From: Sulfurovum sp.
Lineage (GTDB): Bacteria; Campylobacterota; Campylobacteria; Campylobacterales; Sulfurovaceae
Length of the DNA: 6,123 nucleotides
Direction: 5' to 3'
Assembly: GCA_003978375.1 (NCBI GenBank)
Contig: QNZW01000032.1
Span: 1 to 6,123 of the forward strand
Made by a program: the position numbers and the translations under genes. Under the pieces are notes generated by a model. It worked only from the letters and a program-made list of their open reading frames with translations. It was not told where the DNA came from and made no database searches. Shown here one piece after another: positions 4,991-6,123 of this stretch. The first letter of the stretch is position 1. Each line of letters starts with the position of its first letter.

Positions 4991-5427
4991 TGCAAGAGAT
5001 TATTGATAAAATAAACCTTCACAAATCACGAGCCAAATTAGCTCAAAAAGAGATTAGGGCATTTGACAATGAACTCAGTGTAGAAATCTTTGAAGATTTT
5101 GAAAAAGTAAAAACGATAGATACCTTTATCTATAGATTTATAAAATTTCAAGATATGATGGGTGAGAAACTTTTTCGATTTTTTTTAGATGAGTTGGGTG
5201 AATACAAAGAGAGCATGTCTCTTCTTGATATATTAGATAAGTTAGAAAAATTAGGTTTCATTGATGATGCAATGCAGTGGATGCAGTATAGAAAATTACG
5301 AAATAAACTTACACATGAATACCCAAACAATGAAGATGAAATCGTTGAAGGTATTATCTTGGCGTTGCAAACATTTGATGAGATGGAAGCTATTTTTAAT
5401 ACGATAGTTGAGTATAAAAAAGTTTAG
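4987..5427 (+). CDS. HEPN-domain protein, HepT-like toxin/RNase partner of the MNT gene
   Basis: This 146-residue, mostly helical protein matches the HEPN family that pairs with MNT nucleotidyltransferases (HepT/HI0074-like). The diagnostic Rx4HxY motif is intact in LRNKLTHEYP (104-113), with Arg105, His110 and Tyr112. In characterised HepT proteins the Arg/His pair is needed for RNase activity, and the motif tyrosine is the residue AMPylated by MntA. Upstream helices include TFIYRFIKFQDMMGEKLF (46-63), also typical of the group. Two ATGs are possible, at 4987 and 4990. The first gives a 4-base overlap with the MNT gene and a GAGG 10 bases upstream, so it is listed. Hand counts of 60-base lines give about 28-35% G+C here and in the MNT gene, against 40-45% in lines of proB and obgE, which suggests separate acquisition. 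Toxicity is inferred. It could instead be a non-toxic nucleotidyltransferase-binding subunit, as first proposed for HI0074. Confidence 0.87.
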   Translation: MMQEIIDKINLHKSRAKLAQKEIRAFDNELSVEIFEDFEKVKTIDTFIYRFIKFQDMMGEKLFRFFLDELGEYKESMSLLDILDKLEKLGFIDDAMQWMQYRKLRNKLTHEYPNNEDEIVEGIILALQTFDEMEAIFNTIVEYKKV

Positions 5428-5433
5428 AACTTT
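5419..5433 (+). terminator. Weak hairpin over the HEPN stop codon
   Basis: AAAGTT and AACTTT form a 6-base-pair inverted repeat whose 3-base loop is the TAG stop codon of the HEPN gene. The stem is AT-rich and the loop minimal, and only CTTAATC follows, so it is at best a weak terminator. Confidence 0.2.
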
Positions 5434-5488
5434 CTTAATCAAATAAAGGGCACAATGAGGAACAATATTTTTATAATCAGGAGCAAGT

Positions 5489-5833
5489 ATGACAATCTAT
5501 GGGATAAAAACGTGTTCTACTGTGGGTAAAGCACGAAAATTTATGAAAACAAATGATATCGCATTTGATTTTGTGGATTATAAGGTAGAGTCTGTGGACG
5601 AAGATAAAATTCGCGAATGGTTAAAACAGGTAGAATTGGATCTGATTTTTAATACGCGAGGAACAAAATATAAAGACCTAAAATTAAAAGCACTTAATCT
5701 CAATGATGAAGAGAAAATAGCATGGATGGCAAAAGAGAACTATTTACTTAAACGCCCCATCATAGAGTACGACAATGGCAAAGTGCATGTAGGCTACAAT
5801 GAAGAGGAATATCAAAAGATATTTTTAGCATAA
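5489..5833 (+). CDS. ArsC/Spx/YffB-family thioredoxin-fold protein
   Basis: This 114-residue cytosolic protein is full length for the ArsC/Spx/YffB superfamily, which includes glutaredoxin-linked arsenate reductases and the RNA-polymerase-binding regulator Spx. The N-terminus YGIKTCSTVGKARKF (4-18) carries the single active-site Cys9; position 12 is Val, so there is no Spx-type CxxC switch. Also present are FNTRGTKYKDL (54-64) with Arg57 and LLKRPIIEYDNGKVHVGY (86-103) with Arg89 before the cis-Pro90, corresponding to conserved substrate-site arginines of ArsC. No arsR, arsB or acr3 gene is nearby, so an arsenic role is not supported. A general thiol reductase or a YffB-like protein fits equally well. 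The start at 5489 has AGGAG (5479-5483) at 5-base spacing. The gene is 61 bases after the HEPN gene and converges with a minus-strand gene only 2 bases away. Confidence 0.88.
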   Translation: MTIYGIKTCSTVGKARKFMKTNDIAFDFVDYKVESVDEDKIREWLKQVELDLIFNTRGTKYKDLKLKALNLNDEEKIAWMAKENYLLKRPIIEYDNGKVHVGYNEEEYQKIFLA

Positions 5834-5835
5834 GT

Positions 5836-6120
5836 TTAAAGTTTTTTAGGATTGACCCACCACAATAAAATCCCAGCCATAGAAAGAAAAAGCCATAAGT
5901 AACGTATGTCTCCTGAAAGTTTATACGAAAGAATACCAAAAACAATAGAGCCTTGAGGTACCAGAAAAAAGAATTTTTTTGCCTGTTTTTCAAACTTTTC
6001 TAGAGCAGTGATATGGTATGTCTCTGCCAAGGTTTTTAGATAATGTTTTTGATAAAAAATAAGATAAAAAATACTCAATTCAACCACTTTGTATCCAATA
6101 AGAAAATAGACCAAAGGCAT
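5836..6120 (-). CDS. Small predicted inner-membrane protein of unknown function (start near window edge)
   Basis: This minus-strand frame of 94 codons encodes a hydrophobic protein with about three membrane segments: residues 3-23 (interrupted by Lys11 and Glu14), 50-69 (FFFLVPQG onward) and 72-89 (YLWLFLSMAGILLWWV). A basic, polar loop lies between the first two. It ends WWVNPKKL. I do not recognise a family. The ATG at 6120-6118 is only 3 bases from the window edge and the frame stays open beyond it, so the true start and its ribosome binding site cannot be judged; the gene may be longer. Its stop lies 2 bases from the arsC-like stop on the other strand, a convergent junction with no clear bidirectional hairpin. 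Confidence 0.7.
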   Translation of the reverse strand: MPLVYFLIGYKVVELSIFYLIFYQKHYLKTLAETYHITALEKFEKQAKKFFFLVPQGSIVFGILSYKLSGDIRYLWLFLSMAGILLWWVNPKKL

Positions 6121-6123
6121 ACG

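Noticed and set aside
5472..5477. TATAAT just upstream of the arsC-like gene
   Set aside because: It ends 1 base before the Shine-Dalgarno sequence and 11 bases before the ATG, so a transcript from it would lack the ribosome binding site. A leaderless message is possible but unsupported.
5489..5833. An arsenic-resistance locus
   Set aside because: Only an ArsC-family protein is present, with no regulator or efflux gene nearby; the family has other roles.

Overview
The window is a gene-dense, AT-rich bacterial chromosome segment. It most resembles a member of the Campylobacterota (Epsilonproteobacteria), perhaps a Sulfurovum/Sulfurimonas-type organism. This placement is inferred from four things: the rplU-rpmA-obgE-proB gene order, a glutamate 5-kinase with no PUA domain, an ObgE with no C-terminal OCT domain, and promoters with a clear TATAAT-type -10 in AT-rich DNA but no recognisable -35. 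No database search was possible.

Layout. Positions 2-115 hold the unidentified C-terminal end of a gene. A ThiF/MoeB-like E1 enzyme (119-793) follows 3 bases later, then a small lipoprotein (832-1170) and the enamine/imine deaminase RidA (1184-1573), all on the plus strand. A long inverted repeat (1580-1626) closes this group. A strong -10 at 1649 then opens the ribosomal pair rplU-rpmA (1696-2265), which ends in a hairpin. A 90-residue protein of unknown function (2373-2645) sits between rpmA and obgE. The Obg GTPase gene (2747-3859) has its own promoter and a palindrome in its leader, and it runs 3 bases ahead of proB (3863-4630). Next come an overlapping MNT nucleotidyltransferase/HEPN gene pair (4700-5427, a type VII toxin-antitoxin-like module) and an ArsC/Spx-family thioredoxin-fold protein (5489-5833). 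A membrane protein on the minus strand converges on the latter (5836-6120; its start lies almost at the window edge).

How the parts relate. rplU, rpmA and obgE serve the ribosome and large-subunit assembly. proB is the first step of proline synthesis and is probably co-transcribed with obgE. In Campylobacter jejuni, as I recall it, rpmA is followed directly by obg, and proB by fmt and birA. The 90-residue gene and the MNT/HEPN-arsC block therefore look like lineage-specific insertions into a conserved housekeeping cluster. The MNT/HEPN pair is the most accessory-like element: it is visibly more AT-rich than proB and obgE, and its promoter lies inside a palindrome that also ends the proB unit.

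No tRNA, rRNA, CRISPR array or insertion sequence was seen. No gene-free stretch exceeds about 125 bases.
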